Under the pieces are notes generated by a model. The model was not told the origin of the DNA. It ran no database searches and saw only the letters and a list, made by a program, of their open reading frames with translations. DNA of 64,000 nucleotides from Gambelia wislizenii (taxonomy: Eukaryota; Chordata; Lepidosauria; Squamata; Crotaphytidae), in contig JAUMIR010000001.1 in assembly GCA_030847615.1 (NCBI GenBank), positions 84,431,501 through 84,495,500 on the forward strand, given 5' to 3'. The position numbers and the translations under genes were made by a program. Shown piece after piece: positions 1 through 10,199 of the stretch (position 1 is the first letter of the stretch; every line of letters begins with the position of its first letter).

Positions 1-345
1 CAAAATGGAGAAAAAAAGTCTTGCTAGCAACTGTTTATGGAAGCTATAGCAGGCAGACTTAGCAGTTTTGCAAAAGGAGCCTTGCTGGCAGCTGTTTTTG
101 GAGGCTATAGCAGGTAGATTTAAAAGAGCCTTTCTGGCAGCTGTTTTTGAAGGCTATAGCAGGTAGATTTGGCAGTTTTGACCAAGCTATAGCAAGCAAA
201 TATAGCAATTTGGCATGGCAAGCCTTGTTAGCAGCTGCTTCTGGAAGCTATAGCAGGCAGACTTGGTAGAAGGAGCCTTGCTGGCAGCTGTTTTTGGAGG
301 CTATAGCAGGGAGATTTAGCAGTTTTGACAAAGCTGTAGCAAGTA
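1..345. repeat. Degenerate tandem repeat array
   Basis: At least five imperfect copies of a unit built around 'ggctatagcagg(t/c)aga' and 'gccttgctggcagctgtttt' recur at irregular 50-95 base spacing. Some copies carry an extra 'agcagttttgaccaagctatagcaa' tail. The array continues off the left edge. No coding potential is seen. Confidence 0.6.
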
Positions 346-480
346 AATTCTTTTCTGCCATATGGGACTGTACCCTGCCTAGGAAAGGGTTTTAACCTTA
401 AAATGACAGAGAATCATCTCTTGATGAAGGAAGTGACTTTTAACTTACTCATGGAGAGAAAATAGTGTAATTCTATTTCT

Positions 481-560
481 CTTTGTTTCAAGTCCCCTTG
501 AAACAAAGGGTGGGACTGCTGCTATTTGCTCTTAAGTCTCCCTAAGAACATCTTAGGGAG
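481..560. other. Two adjacent perfect hairpins
   Basis: Positions 481-492 and 497-508 form a 12-bp perfect stem with a 4-base loop. Positions 538-546 and 552-560 form a 9-bp perfect stem with a 5-base loop. They lie just upstream of a Penelope-like tail and may belong to the same element. Confidence 0.5.
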
Positions 561-619
561 CTACAGCTTAAACAATGTCAAGCAGACATCTCAGTTCTTC
601 TCTCTTATGTGATTTTTAA

Positions 620-720
620 CATCTCTGCCTGATGAAGAAGCCTGTGAAGCTTTGAATGCCTGCCTGATGTATTTTACTCCTCTAGTTGACCAAATAAAGT
701 TATCAGCATGATGTTATTTG
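620..720 (+). mobile_element. Penelope-like element tail (candidate)
   Basis: The segment reads CTGATGA-AGAAGCC ... GAA and is followed by an 'accaaataaagttatca' stretch. The same layout (CTGATGA, AGAAGCC, then a TTGGCCAATAAAGGTATCA-type stretch) occurs on the minus strand at 30297-30400. Assignment to Penelope-like elements is by resemblance of these tails, not by an encoded protein. Confidence 0.4.
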
Positions 721-815
721 AATTTTGCAAAACTTTTCTACATGGCCAACATGGCTACTCCAAAACAAATTTATTGTTTAATAATAATTGTGTAAATCTT
801 CTTTGTAGTCTCTGT

Positions 816-935
816 GAACCTTCTAGTATCGCTAGGCAGAATGTGCTTTGATACATTTTTGGTGGTAACCATACGGAACCTTCTAGTATCGCTAGGCAGA
901 ATGTGCTTTGATACATTTTTGGTGGTAACTCCGCC
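816..935. repeat. 60-bp tandem duplication in DIRS left terminus
   Basis: The segment starting gaaccttctagtatcgctag at 816 is repeated from 876 almost without change. The right inverted repeat has only one copy, so the duplication is specific to the left end. Confidence 0.85.
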
Positions 936-1228
936 CATCCTAACGGTCCTTTTTAAGGGCTTCCCGCCCAAATCCCCTCAGTTCCTTTTTTTCTGCCGCG
1001 TATTGCAGCTCGAAGGAACCTCTCTCGCTAGCGTTATTTCTTGTTTCTGACTCGGACTCATTTTGGGATTACGGTACTGCTCTTCCCCTTAACTTGGCTT
1101 TTCGGTGATTTTTGGCTTGACTCGGACTCTCGACTTCGTTTTCCTCACGCCCCTCTGGATTTGTCTCGGCTCTCTGATCTTGGTTTGACCCGGCCCGCCT
1201 TTCAACTACGCTCTCGTCTGCTCCTGAA

Positions 1229-3497
1229 ATGGCAACTAAAACTGGATTTAAAAGGTGTGTGGTGTGCCAGGCGAAGCTGCCCAGCTCTGATGGCCATTCT
1301 CGTTGCCTAATCTGTTTGGGTGAATCCCATAATGTAGACGCCTGCGTACATTGTCAGGCCTTCACTCCTCAGGCGAGGAAACACCGCTCGTCCCGGCTGA
1401 AGTGTTTCCTTTATGAGAAGGCCCTGCTTCCCTCTGCGGCTTCCACACCTGCCGCTGGATCCCCTCAAAAACGAGGTAGATCCCTGTCTCCGAAGCCTTC
1501 TGACTCCAAACGCCACCGTTCTCGGAGCCCGTCGCGCTGCCGTTCTGTTGCCTCTGATCCCGAAGCCGTGCTGCATTCTCACAAGCATGGCTCGAGGACG
1601 ACCCCGGCTGGGGACCGAGCCTCTTCGGATTCGGCGTCCGAACCCAGAAAGAAGCACAGGGACCGCTTGGGCTCGAGCAAGGACCGGGACTCGGTTTCCT
1701 CTCCCAAGGGCAAAGCTCCAAAGAAAAAGGAGAAGCGCCTTCACGCCGAGGATAAACCAAAGGATGCGAAGAGGCACAAGGCTGCTTCAGCAGTGGAGCC
1801 GGTAGCGACCACATCAATGGTTCCTCCGGTGACGGAGATTCCCCAGGCACAGGCCCTACCTCAAGACAGGGGCATATCGTCTGAGCACTCACACTCGAGA
1901 CCATCCACCCCGACTCCCTCCCTCGAAATCGTGGAGGTTGAAATCGGGGACCATCGAGTGTCGAGGCTGCTTCCGCGAGATCTCCGGCGCTGGTGGTTTC
2001 TCGCTCTGAACTTTTGCGGGACCTGTCGATGGATAAAGGCCAGGAGACCGAACCTCGTCCATCGACATCCCGGATTCAGGATGACAACCAAGCGTATGGG
2101 GCCTATGATCTTGCCAGGGCGGTTTTCAGCACGCCCCTGCTCACTCAACATGCCATTGATTTAGAGGCTGAGAAGGTCTACTACATGACGGAGGAAGCTG
2201 CTACGCGTCACGTCATCTCTATACCTCCGCCGCGCATCTCCTTCCACGGATCTGGAAAGCCTCCTTCTCCACGGCCCCTGCCTGCGCCATCTGGTCAGGG
2301 ACACAGGCTGCCAAGTCTCCCCTTCGCGCCCATTGCCTCCATTGCCTCCTCCTCCACCTCCTCGTACGAGTTCGCTGGCTGGACGACTTCGCAGCCCTTC
2401 TCCTTCTTCGGAGTCATCGTCCTCTCCGGAGGCCTCTGAAGGATACCTGCACTATCTCCCATCGCCTCAACCTGAACTACTCGATGAGGACTCCTCGCCA
2501 ACTGACGACGTGCGCTCCTTCTCCGAGCAGGTGGTGCGGATGTGTCATGCGCTTGAGTTGAAGGTTGCTGAGAAGGACTCTGACCCGGTCGACCCAATTT
2601 ATCACCAGATCAAATCAAAAGCTCCTCCCACGGCACGTGTTCCGGTACTCCCATCCTTGCTGAAATTATCTCAAACCTGGGAGAACCCTTCGTCGATCCC
2701 TCCTACATCCAAACGGATTGACCAACCGGGTTGACGGCGATGGAATTGAATGGCTGCAGGAGCACCCCAAGCCTAACTCGGTTGTGGTTGAAGCTGCACA
2801 ACCCCGAAGGCAACGCTGAGCTCAATCCACTCCCTCCGATCCCAAAGGCAGAAAACTTGACATCATAGGCAAGAAACTGTATGCGGCTGCTGGCTTGAGC
2901 TTTCGTATAGCCAACTACTCGGCTTGTATGGGGGCTTACCAACAGGTCCTGTGGGAGGGGATGGCCCTGCTTATATAGGACCTCCCAGAGGAAAGGAGAA
3001 GGATGGCACAGGCAATTTCGTCGGAGGCCCAGCTCCTCACAGGACAACAGATGAACTCCGCGAGGCATGTTGCCGATTGCGCCGCCAAGACTGTGGCTGG
3101 ATCGATTGCCTTACGCCGCCATGCTTGGCTTCGATCATCGGGCCTGTCTACCCAGGCAGCCGCAACCATCAAAGACATGCCATTTGATAGCTGCGGCCTC
3201 TTCAATGGTGCGACCTATGACAAATTGGAGTTCATGCAGAAGATGAGGACCACCGCCAGAAAGTACGGTATGCCATCGTCCTCATCTTCTGCGTACCGCC
3301 CTAGATACCGGTCAGACTGGCATACATCCACCTATAGCCAAGTCCATAGACGGGGGAACACACCACAGCCATCCAGGCGCTCACGGTTCCAACAACCGAT
3401 GTCGTCATCATCATCAGTGAGGAGCCAGGGATCAACCTCCAGATATCGCCCTTCTTCGAAGCAGAGGCCAAGAGACGAAGGCAGGAGGAAGTTTTAA
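1229..3497 (+). pseudogene. DIRS gag-like ORF, frameshifted
   Basis: The N-terminus starts at ATG 1229 with a Cys-rich block (CVVCQAKL, CLICLGESH, CVHC) typical of vertebrate DIRS Gag. It is followed by a long Ser/Pro/Arg/Lys-rich segment. The reading frame changes near 1945, again near 2330, and at least once more between 2735 and 3003. The final frame (3003-3497) encodes AQAISSEAQLLTGQQMN and ends in an Arg/Ser-rich tail. The product is a nucleic-acid-binding structural protein by analogy. As read it cannot give one continuous protein. Confidence 0.75.
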
Positions 3498-3517
3498 GTT
3501 GCCCACCCCCCTCTTAT

Positions 3518-5404
3518 TGATGCTTTTGTGTTTCCTTTAGACACCCGTTTGGAGACCGTCTGCACTCGTTCCAGCACGCTTGGTCCAGGATAACATCGGA
3601 CCGCTGGGTACTCCAGATCATACAACATGGCTACTGGATCGAGTTCGATGAACTTCCTCCAGCAGGACGAGTCCAGCTCACACCGCCCTCCCCTCCCCTC
3701 ATCGAGGAGATCGAGACCTTGCTTCAAAAAGGGGCCATCAAACCCGTGAGTGTCTACAGCCGGCACCGGTGCTTCTTCTCCAAATATTTCCTGGTACCGA
3801 AGAAAGACGGTGGCCTTCGCCCTATATTAGACCTGAGAGGAGTGAATTGGTACATCATCCCGAAGAAATTCAGAATGACCACCCTTTCTGTTATACTCCC
3901 TCTTCTCCAACGCGGGGACTGGTTCGCGTCCATAGACCTGAAGGACGCCTATTTTCACATCGAGATCCACCCTCCTTCACACAGGAGATTCTTAGCGTTC
4001 CAGGTCGAGGATGAAGCTTACCAGTTCCACGTCCTCCCCTTCGGACTCTCCACAGCACCGAGGGTCTTTACAAAGGTTATGGCGACAGTTGCTGCTTTTC
4101 TTCAACAGCACGGTGTCATTGTGTTCCCATACATCGACGACTGGCTCCTGGTGGCGTCTTCGAGGCCCCAACTCGAGATGGACGTCGTCTTCACCCTAGA
4201 TGTCTTGAACGCCCTGGGACTTTTTGTCAACATGGAGAAGTCTCAGTTGAACCCTACCCAGTCTATCCAATTCATCGGCGCCCGGCTGCATTCGATCTCG
4301 GGAGCAGCTTACCTTCCCAGCGATCGGTTTGACACACTCCGGTCCCTGATCCACGCCTGTCGTTCCCGTCGGATTCGAGCGCACGATGTTCAGGTTCTCC
4401 TCGGGCACATGGCGGCCACGACGTCGGTCACGCGTCTGACCAAACTCCGGTTCCGTCCACTTCAGCACTGGTTCCTGAGTGTATTCAACCACCTGAACGG
4501 TTCGCCAAGGCAGCTCCTGACGATGCCCCGATCTGTTCACCGCTCCTTGGACTGGTGGCTCGACCCATGCAATGTTCTCTCCGGGGTCCCCTTCGACCCT
4601 CCTCAACCGGATGTGTCCCTCACAACGGATACATCTCTACACGGGTGGGGCACCCATTTTGGTCGCCACACATTCCTGAACTCTTGGACTGCCAAAGAAA
4701 AACAATTGCACATCAACATCCTGGAACTTTTAGCGATCCAAAAAGCTCTTTGCGCCTTCGAGGTGCTGGTCCGGAACAAGACGGTTCTCCTCATTACGGA
4801 CAACACCTCAGTAATGTACTACTTGAACAAGCAAGGGGGTACCAGGTCCCATCAGCTCCTCCTCCTTACTCTGCAGATCTGGGACTGGTGTGTGGAGAGG
4901 AACGTCTCCCTTCAATCGATTCACCTTCCCGGGGAGGAGAATACTCTTGCAGACGAACTGAGCCGTTCCAACTCCAGCGTCCACGAGTGGATGCTCCACA
5001 GACAGGTCGTGCGAGACCTCTTTCATCGGTGGGGCACCCCGCGGATAGACCTCTTTGCTACAGCCGAGAACAGTCATTGCTGCCAATTCTGCTCCAGAAT
5101 ACCTCACAGGAACTCCAGAGGCGATGCCTTCCTGTACCAGTGGAACGAAAGCTTCCTGTATCTCTTCCCCCCAATTCCTCTGTTGACGAGAGTGGTGGCC
5201 AAGCTTCGTCGGGACCGATCGGACGCGATTCTCATCACACCGTGGTGGCCCCGGCAACCTTGGTTTGCACCGCTTCTGCACCTGTCACGGAGACGGTTCC
5301 TCCACCTTCCGAGCCGGCCGGATCTCCTAACCATACAGCAGGGCAAGGTCAGGCACCCCGATCTCGACACACTTCGCCTCACAGCGTGGAGGGTCGTGCC
5401 GTAA
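3518..5404 (+). CDS. DIRS reverse transcriptase / RNase H / C-terminal domain ORF
   Basis: The frame is open from just after an in-frame TGA near 3515 to the stop at 5404. The first recognisable sequence is RWVLQIIQHGYWIEF. RT motifs are PKKDGGLRPILDLRGVN, SIDLKDAYFHI, LPFGLSTAPRVFTKVM and the catalytic FPYIDDWLLV (YIDD). RNase H shows Asp, Glu and Asp positions in LTTDTSLHGWGTHF, INILELLAI and LLITDNTSVMYYLNKQ. It is followed by the DIRS-specific C-terminal block (IDLFATAENSH, ITPWWPRQPWF), described in this order as methyltransferase-like. The ORF may be read from an upstream or overlapping start. It overlaps the recombinase ORF in another frame, as in other DIRS elements. No disabling change was seen. 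Confidence 0.85.
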
Positions 5405-6447
5405 ACTTGCAACCTTCCTTTCCCATCCTGGCTCCCTCCTTGCCACCAGACATCCAAACCATCATAGATGCTGCTCGGAAGCCTTCTACTCGGAAAGCTT
5501 ACTCATATAAGTGGAACCACTTTAAGAAATTTCTAGCAGAAAAGGGACTTGAATCCTGCTCAGTACCGACAGTCCTCCAATTCTTGCCCCACCTGTCGGA
5601 CTCGGGGCTTTCCATCTCATCTCTAAAGGGCTACCTAGCAGCTATTTCGGTCGAATTCCAGGCTCTAAATTGACCGTCTCCCTTTCAGGACCCGATGGTG
5701 AAAAGGTTCCTCAAGGGGTATGTCAATCTCCACCCTCCAGTCCTTGATCCTACTCCTACCTGGAGCCTCGAACTCATCCTCTCTCAGTTGGTAAGACGCC
5801 CCTTTGAACCGATGGCTTCGACCGACCTCCGACTTCTGACCTGGAAGACAGCCTTCTTGGTTGCCATCACCTCTGCCCGTCGAGCAGGGGAACTCTGTGC
5901 TCTTTGGTTGGATCCACCATATACCTACTTCCATAAGCATAAGGTGGTACTGAGGCCGGATATCTCTTTCCTACCCAAAGTGGTCTCCAGTTTCCACCTG
6001 AACCAACCCATCGTGTTGCCTGCCTTAATGCAAGACCCCAAAGATGAGTTCGAACGCACCCTTCACTCCATGGACGTGCGAAGGGCACTTGCGTTTTATA
6101 TTCAACGGACTGCACCATTTCGACAATCACCTCAGCTTTTTGTTTCGTATGCTCATGCGAGGAAGGGTGCTCCAATTTCATCGCAGCGTCTGTCGAAGTG
6201 GGTGACGTCGACCATCGCCCTCTGTTATGAACTAGCGAAGAAGCCTTTGCCACCTCGGGTTCGAGGACACTCTACAAGAGCTGTCTCCGCTTCGACTGCG
6301 TTCCTCTCAGGGGTGCCCCTGGAGGATGTCTGCCGCGCTGCGACATGGTCTTCGCCATTGACTTTTATTTCACACTACAGACTGGACACTCGCTCCAGGA
6401 ACGAAGCTGCATTTGGAAGAGCAGTTCTTTTGTCCTCCATCCAATGA
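5404..6447 (+). pseudogene. DIRS tyrosine recombinase, one in-frame stop
   Basis: The frame overlaps the end of the RT ORF. An N-terminal SAM-like core-binding part (STRKAYSYKWNHFKKFL) is followed, after a TGA at 5671-5673 in the same frame, by the catalytic domain. The catalytic set is visible: Arg in SARRAGEL, HSTR (His-x-x-Arg), ATWSS in the second His/Trp position, and the nucleophile Tyr in HYRLDT. It would integrate the circular double-stranded intermediate without target-site duplication. The single stop is the only break seen. Confidence 0.82.
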
Positions 6448-6664
6448 CTGAGTGTATTGTATATTTGGACATTTCACCTCTTCTGTATGTTGAATTGTGA
6501 ACTTTTCATGCACCATTGAATTGTCTAATACTTTAGAGAATGTGCAAAAAATATATATATAGGGAACTAGAGATGTAGCAATCCCTTTTTGGGCTAATGG
6601 TTGGGGTCCTTGTCTACTGATGCACAGGACATACCCTCCTCCAATGAGGAAGCTTGCTAGTCTA

Positions 6665-6770
6665 CCCAACTGTGTGATTCACAGAGACCACGAAGAAGAT
6701 GGACAGGTTGCTTACCTGTAACCATAGATCTTCGAGTGGTCTTCTGTGAATTCACACAGACCCACCCATC
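6665..6770. other. DIRS internal complementary region
   Basis: The first half (to about 6694) complements the left extremity near 796-820. The second half complements the right extremity 6975-7046, including the ggtaagcaacctgtcc end and the ctgtgtgaattcacagaaga segment. The two halves meet exactly where the termini would be joined in a circle. Confidence 0.8.
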
Positions 6771-7194
6771 CTCCCCTCTATGTCCTGATACATCATATAC
6801 ACATGCTTAATGTTCCTGATGCTGCAAATTGCGGCGTCATCCAAGGAACTGAGGGGATTTGGGCGGGAAGCCCTTAAAAAGGACCGTTAGGATGGGCGGA
6901 GTTACCGCCAAAAATGTATCAAAGCACATTCTGCCTAGCAATACTAGAAAGTTCCGTGTGCTCTGCGCAGGCGCAGGAATAACCCAACTGTGTGAATTCA
7001 CAGAAGACCACTCGAAGATCTATGGTTACAGGTAAGTAACCTGTCCTTCTTTTGCACTATTAAGGGTGCTTCACATAATCACCTATTCTATTCACAGTGC
7101 AAAAATAAGATGCACTGATGAGAGAGATGCACACACAGAATGAAAAAAATATAATATAAGCAGAATCAACAATGTGAAGTTAATGAAAAATCAT

Positions 7195-7490
7195 ATTGCA
7201 AACATACATTGGATATTGGAATGAACCAAAGCATTTCAGAAAAAAGAAGCCTCTACTTTGTAGATTATAGCAAAGCCTTTGATTGTGCAGATCATGAAAA
7301 ACTAGGGATCACTCTTAAAGAAATGGGTGTGCCACTACATTTGATTCTCCTGATGCAAAACAAGAGGCCACCATCAAGACAGAATATGGAGAAACATAAT
7401 GATTTTGGATTTGCAAAACCTGAGCAGGGCTGTTGATGACAGGGTGACTTGGAGGTCTCTAATTCATAGGGTCACAATAAGTCAAAGCTG
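7195..7490 (+). mobile_element. BovB/RTE LINE 3' fragment
   Basis: Encodes the RT fragment SLYFVDYSKAFDCADHEKL and KEMGVPLHLILLMQNK, matching the BovB RT 'DYAKAFDCVDH' region. It then jumps to the BovB-type 3' end (ggaggtctctaattcatagg, gtcacaataagtcaaag). It is internally deleted and not functional. Confidence 0.75.
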
Positions 7491-7676
7491 ACTTGACAGC
7501 AGTTAACAGCAACAGTGTTGCCACTGCAGTTATCTCTGAGACATCCTTTGCCAGTTTCACCCCGTACTACTATTGCTGCCCAATAGCTTTTTGGTGCATT
7601 GAGCCTGGCACCTCAGGAGACCCTAGCAGCAGCAGTGCTATCATCAGCATAGCCTCTTGCCTCACAGGAGCATGTA

Positions 7677-8198
7677 CAGTTGCCCCTCCACATTTGCGAA
7701 CTTAGCATTCGCGGTTTTGCATATTCGCGGTTTTGGGAGGGCCCCCGCCCTCCCAAAACCACGACAAGGGGCTTCCGGAGGCCCCGTGAAGGCCCTGGGT
7801 GGGAGGGGCAGGGCCGGGGAGGCCTCCACGGAGCCTTCGCAGGCTCCGTGAAGGCCCTGGGTGGGAGGGGGGAGGGGCAGGGAGGGGCTGGGTGGGAGGG
7901 GCCCTGGGTGGGAGGGGGGAGGGGCGGGGAGGCCTCCATGGAGCCTTCAAAGGTCCCGTGAAGGCCTTGGGAGGGAGGGGGAGGGCTGGGGAGGCATCCA
8001 CGGGGCCTCAGGAGGGTCTCCGGAGGCCCCATGAAGACCTTGGAAGGGAGGAGGGAGGCGGGGGAAAGCAACTATGGGGCCTCCAGAGGCCCCATGGTCG
8101 CTTTGGCGGGGGAGGGGGAAGGCAGTCATTATTCACGGATTTTTCACATTTGCAGGAGTCTGGGGAACCTATCCCCTGCGAATGTGAAGGAACAACTG
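7677..8198. mobile_element. Tigger-like MITE with GC-rich internal repeats
   Basis: It is flanked by TA and begins CAGTTGCCCCTCCACATTTG; the far end reads CGAATGTGAAGGAACAACTG, an inverted repeat. The interior is (G+C)-rich with 60-80 base hairpin-like units (e.g. cacggagcc...ggctccgtg) repeated four to five times. Long open frames inside are compositional artefacts. It is a non-autonomous TcMar/Tigger-like element by its TA target and TIR. Confidence 0.7.
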
Positions 8199-8225
8199 TA
8201 ATTCCATCTCCACTGGAAGATAGGA

Positions 8226-8504
8226 TAGTAGGACCCCCATATCCACTGATTCATTTTCCGCTGATTCAGTTATCCACGGGACACAAAACAGCACACCTAC
8301 CATAGAGTCTTTGGGAGATCACTAGGGATCACTCTTAAAGAAATGGGTGTGCCTTCTGAGCCATTTTCTAGGTCCTCCAAGGCAACTTTATGGTGTTTTA
8401 AACCAGAAGTCCCATTATTTTCAATGGTTTTTGCTCTTATCCACGGTTTTCGGTATCCTTGGGGTCCCCCAGAACCAACCCCAATGGATACAGGAGCCCT
8501 ACTG
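8226..8504. mobile_element. Second Tigger-like MITE family (GTAGGACCCCC type)
   Basis: Left end TAGTAGGACCCCCATATCC and right end GGATACAGGAGCCCTACTG are inverted repeats; TA follows at 8505. The centre contains a 33-base segment identical to BovB sequence at 7301-7333. Confidence 0.65.
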
Positions 8505-8571
8505 TACCAGGGTGGGTGTTGTGGAAGAGAGGCAAGGTGGCAGCATTAATGTCCATGATAAGATACCTAAT

Positions 8572-9298
8572 AGGTTTTTCATGGTTTTTTTCTGGGCTGT
8601 GAGGCCATGTTCTGGAAGAATTTATTCCTGACATTTCGCCTGCATCTGTGGCTGGCATCTTTAGAGAATGGTGGTGTAGAGGTGTGTGGGGTTTATATAC
8701 TGTGAATCCCTGTTGGAGAGGATATGTAAATTTGTGTATTTGAATGGCTACTTCCTAGCGTGGGAGGATATGCAAGGAGGATTAATGTCTGGCTAATGGT
8801 CCGTTATCTGCTGGAAATCCCCCCGTCCCTGGGTGAAGTTCATTTGCATGTGTTGAGTTTTGATTTTGGTGTTTTTCAGGACTGGTAGCCACATTTTGTT
8901 TACTTTTAGGGTTTCTTCTTTCCTGTTGAAGTTGTCTAGGTGTTTGTGGATTTCAATAGCTTCTCTGTGCATTCTGACATGATAGTTGTTGGCCTGGTCC
9001 AGAATTTTGGTGTTTTTAAATAACGTTTTGTGTCCAGATTGCTTTATAACGTGTTCTGCTACTGCTGATTATTCTGGCTGGCCCAGTTTGCAGTGTCTCT
9101 CATGTTCCTTGATTCGTGTTTGCAGACTGCGTTTAATGGTCCTTGTGTAAACCTGTCCACAGCTGCATGGTATGCGGTAAATTCCTGCGGCTGTGAGAGG
9201 GTCTCTTTTGTCCTTGACTGAGCATAGCATTTTCACAGCCTGGAAAAACCCCATGAAAAACCTATGAATGACAGCTGTGAAAGGGTTCAACTTCACAA
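8572..9298 (-). mobile_element. Penelope-like element with GIY-YIG remnant
   Basis: It is flanked by an 11-base near-perfect target duplication (agatacctaat at 8561-8571, agattcctaat at 9299-9309). The 5' portion (right) encodes a GIY-YIG endonuclease fragment; the left 480 bases are the non-coding tail shared with the copy at 23047-23362. Both ends carry short inverted 'ataggtttttcatgg / ccatgaaaaacctat' segments. The tail holds a hammerhead-like core with one core mutation. Confidence 0.75.
9060..9240 (-). pseudogene. GIY-YIG endonuclease fragment of a Penelope-like element
   Basis: Reads DPLTAAGIYRIPCSCG, QVYTRTIKRSLQTRIKEHER and HCKLGQPE. This is the GIY motif, a CxCG pair, the second motif with YTR in place of YIG, and the conserved Arg and Glu-His of the family. 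Penelope-like elements carry such an endonuclease after their reverse transcriptase. No RT is present, so this is a 5'-truncated relic. Confidence 0.75.
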
Positions 9299-9769
9299 AG
9301 ATTCCTAATCATAATAACATTTGCTTCATGTAGTCTCTTTGAAGTAGGTTTCCCCCTTTTGAGAGTTACTCCCTGCTGAACCCCAGAGTACTGTAATTTG
9401 TAAAAATGAACAGTTGCAAGGCAGGAAGATTCAATTTAATTTGACCTTCAATTGACCTGACCAAGTTTTGTAGGTACCAAGCATTTTATCACTTGTTTGT
9501 TCAGGACAGTGGGCATGGACTGGAATTCTTCTGGCTTGCAAAATGAGACACTGAAAATCATTCACACCTATAGCTCTTCTGTTTTCTGTGTTAACATATC
9601 CTTGGTAACTTTGCCTATCTCTTTTCTTTGGATGTCTGAACTGTATTTCTAAACAGTCAAATGAAGTTTTAAAATGCTCTAATGCTAGAAATTTAAGGAC
9701 TGAAGGAAACTTTTATAAAGAAAATATCTCATTTAAGCCAGCAGGAACATGTGCAGGGGAGGGCTTTCT

Positions 9770-10197
9770 CTCAGTCCCACCACCTATGCAGGTGTAGTTG
9801 GTGAAAACTTGGAAGAGAGCCTTTTTCCATGGCTGCTCCCAGACTGTAGAACTCCTTCCCATGGGAGGTCTGGTTGCGGCTCTCCCTTTTCTCTTTTTGC
9901 CAGCAGGTGAAAATGTTTTTATTTAGTCAGGCTTTTGAATTGTGAATTTTGCCTTTTAATTATGGAGCTGTAGTGTGTGTATGGTGTGCTGTTTTAATCT
10001 TTTTACTCTTTATTGAAACTATGTTTTAAATAAGTTTTAACTTTCTTCATGCTTTTAATAATACTGACACTTAATTCCTTTTTAACTTTGTAAATTAATT
10101 TTTAGCAGCAACTTTTTAAATTACTGTAAGCCACCTTGAATCCCATTTTGGAAGAAAGGTGGGATATAAATTCAATAAATAAAAAATAAATAAATGC
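9770..10197 (+). mobile_element. L2-like LINE 3' end
   Basis: Encodes a terminal 'TVELLPMGGLVAALPFLFL'-like stretch in broken frames. It ends with the tail 'aagccaccttgaatcccatt', 'gaaaggtgggatataaat' and a short (aataaa)n run. The same tail recurs at 30690-30780 and 56645-56722. Confidence 0.6.
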
Positions 10198-10199
10198 TT

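Larger units (their letters stand above)
796..7046 (+). mobile_element. DIRS-type retrotransposon, nearly full length
   Basis: This is a tyrosine-recombinase retrotransposon of the DIRS order. An inverted terminal repeat of about 115 bp pairs 876-990 with 6842-6956. The extreme ends (about 796-816 and 6975-7046) are both represented, complemented and joined, at 6665-6770. That is the internal complementary region expected for the DIRS circular-intermediate replication model. The order inside is gag-like ORF (frameshifted), RT/RNase H ORF (open) and tyrosine recombinase (one stop). No target-site duplication is expected or seen. Fewness of disabling changes and the close match of its ends suggest a fairly recent insertion. 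Confidence 0.88.

Noticed and set aside
1..345. Possible CRISPR array
   Set aside because: Repeat lengths and spacings are irregular, spacers are related to each other, and the genome is eukaryotic.
7613..8305. Overlapping 150-170 codon frames rich in Gly, Arg and Pro
   Set aside because: They fall inside the GC-rich interior of a MITE and reflect composition only.
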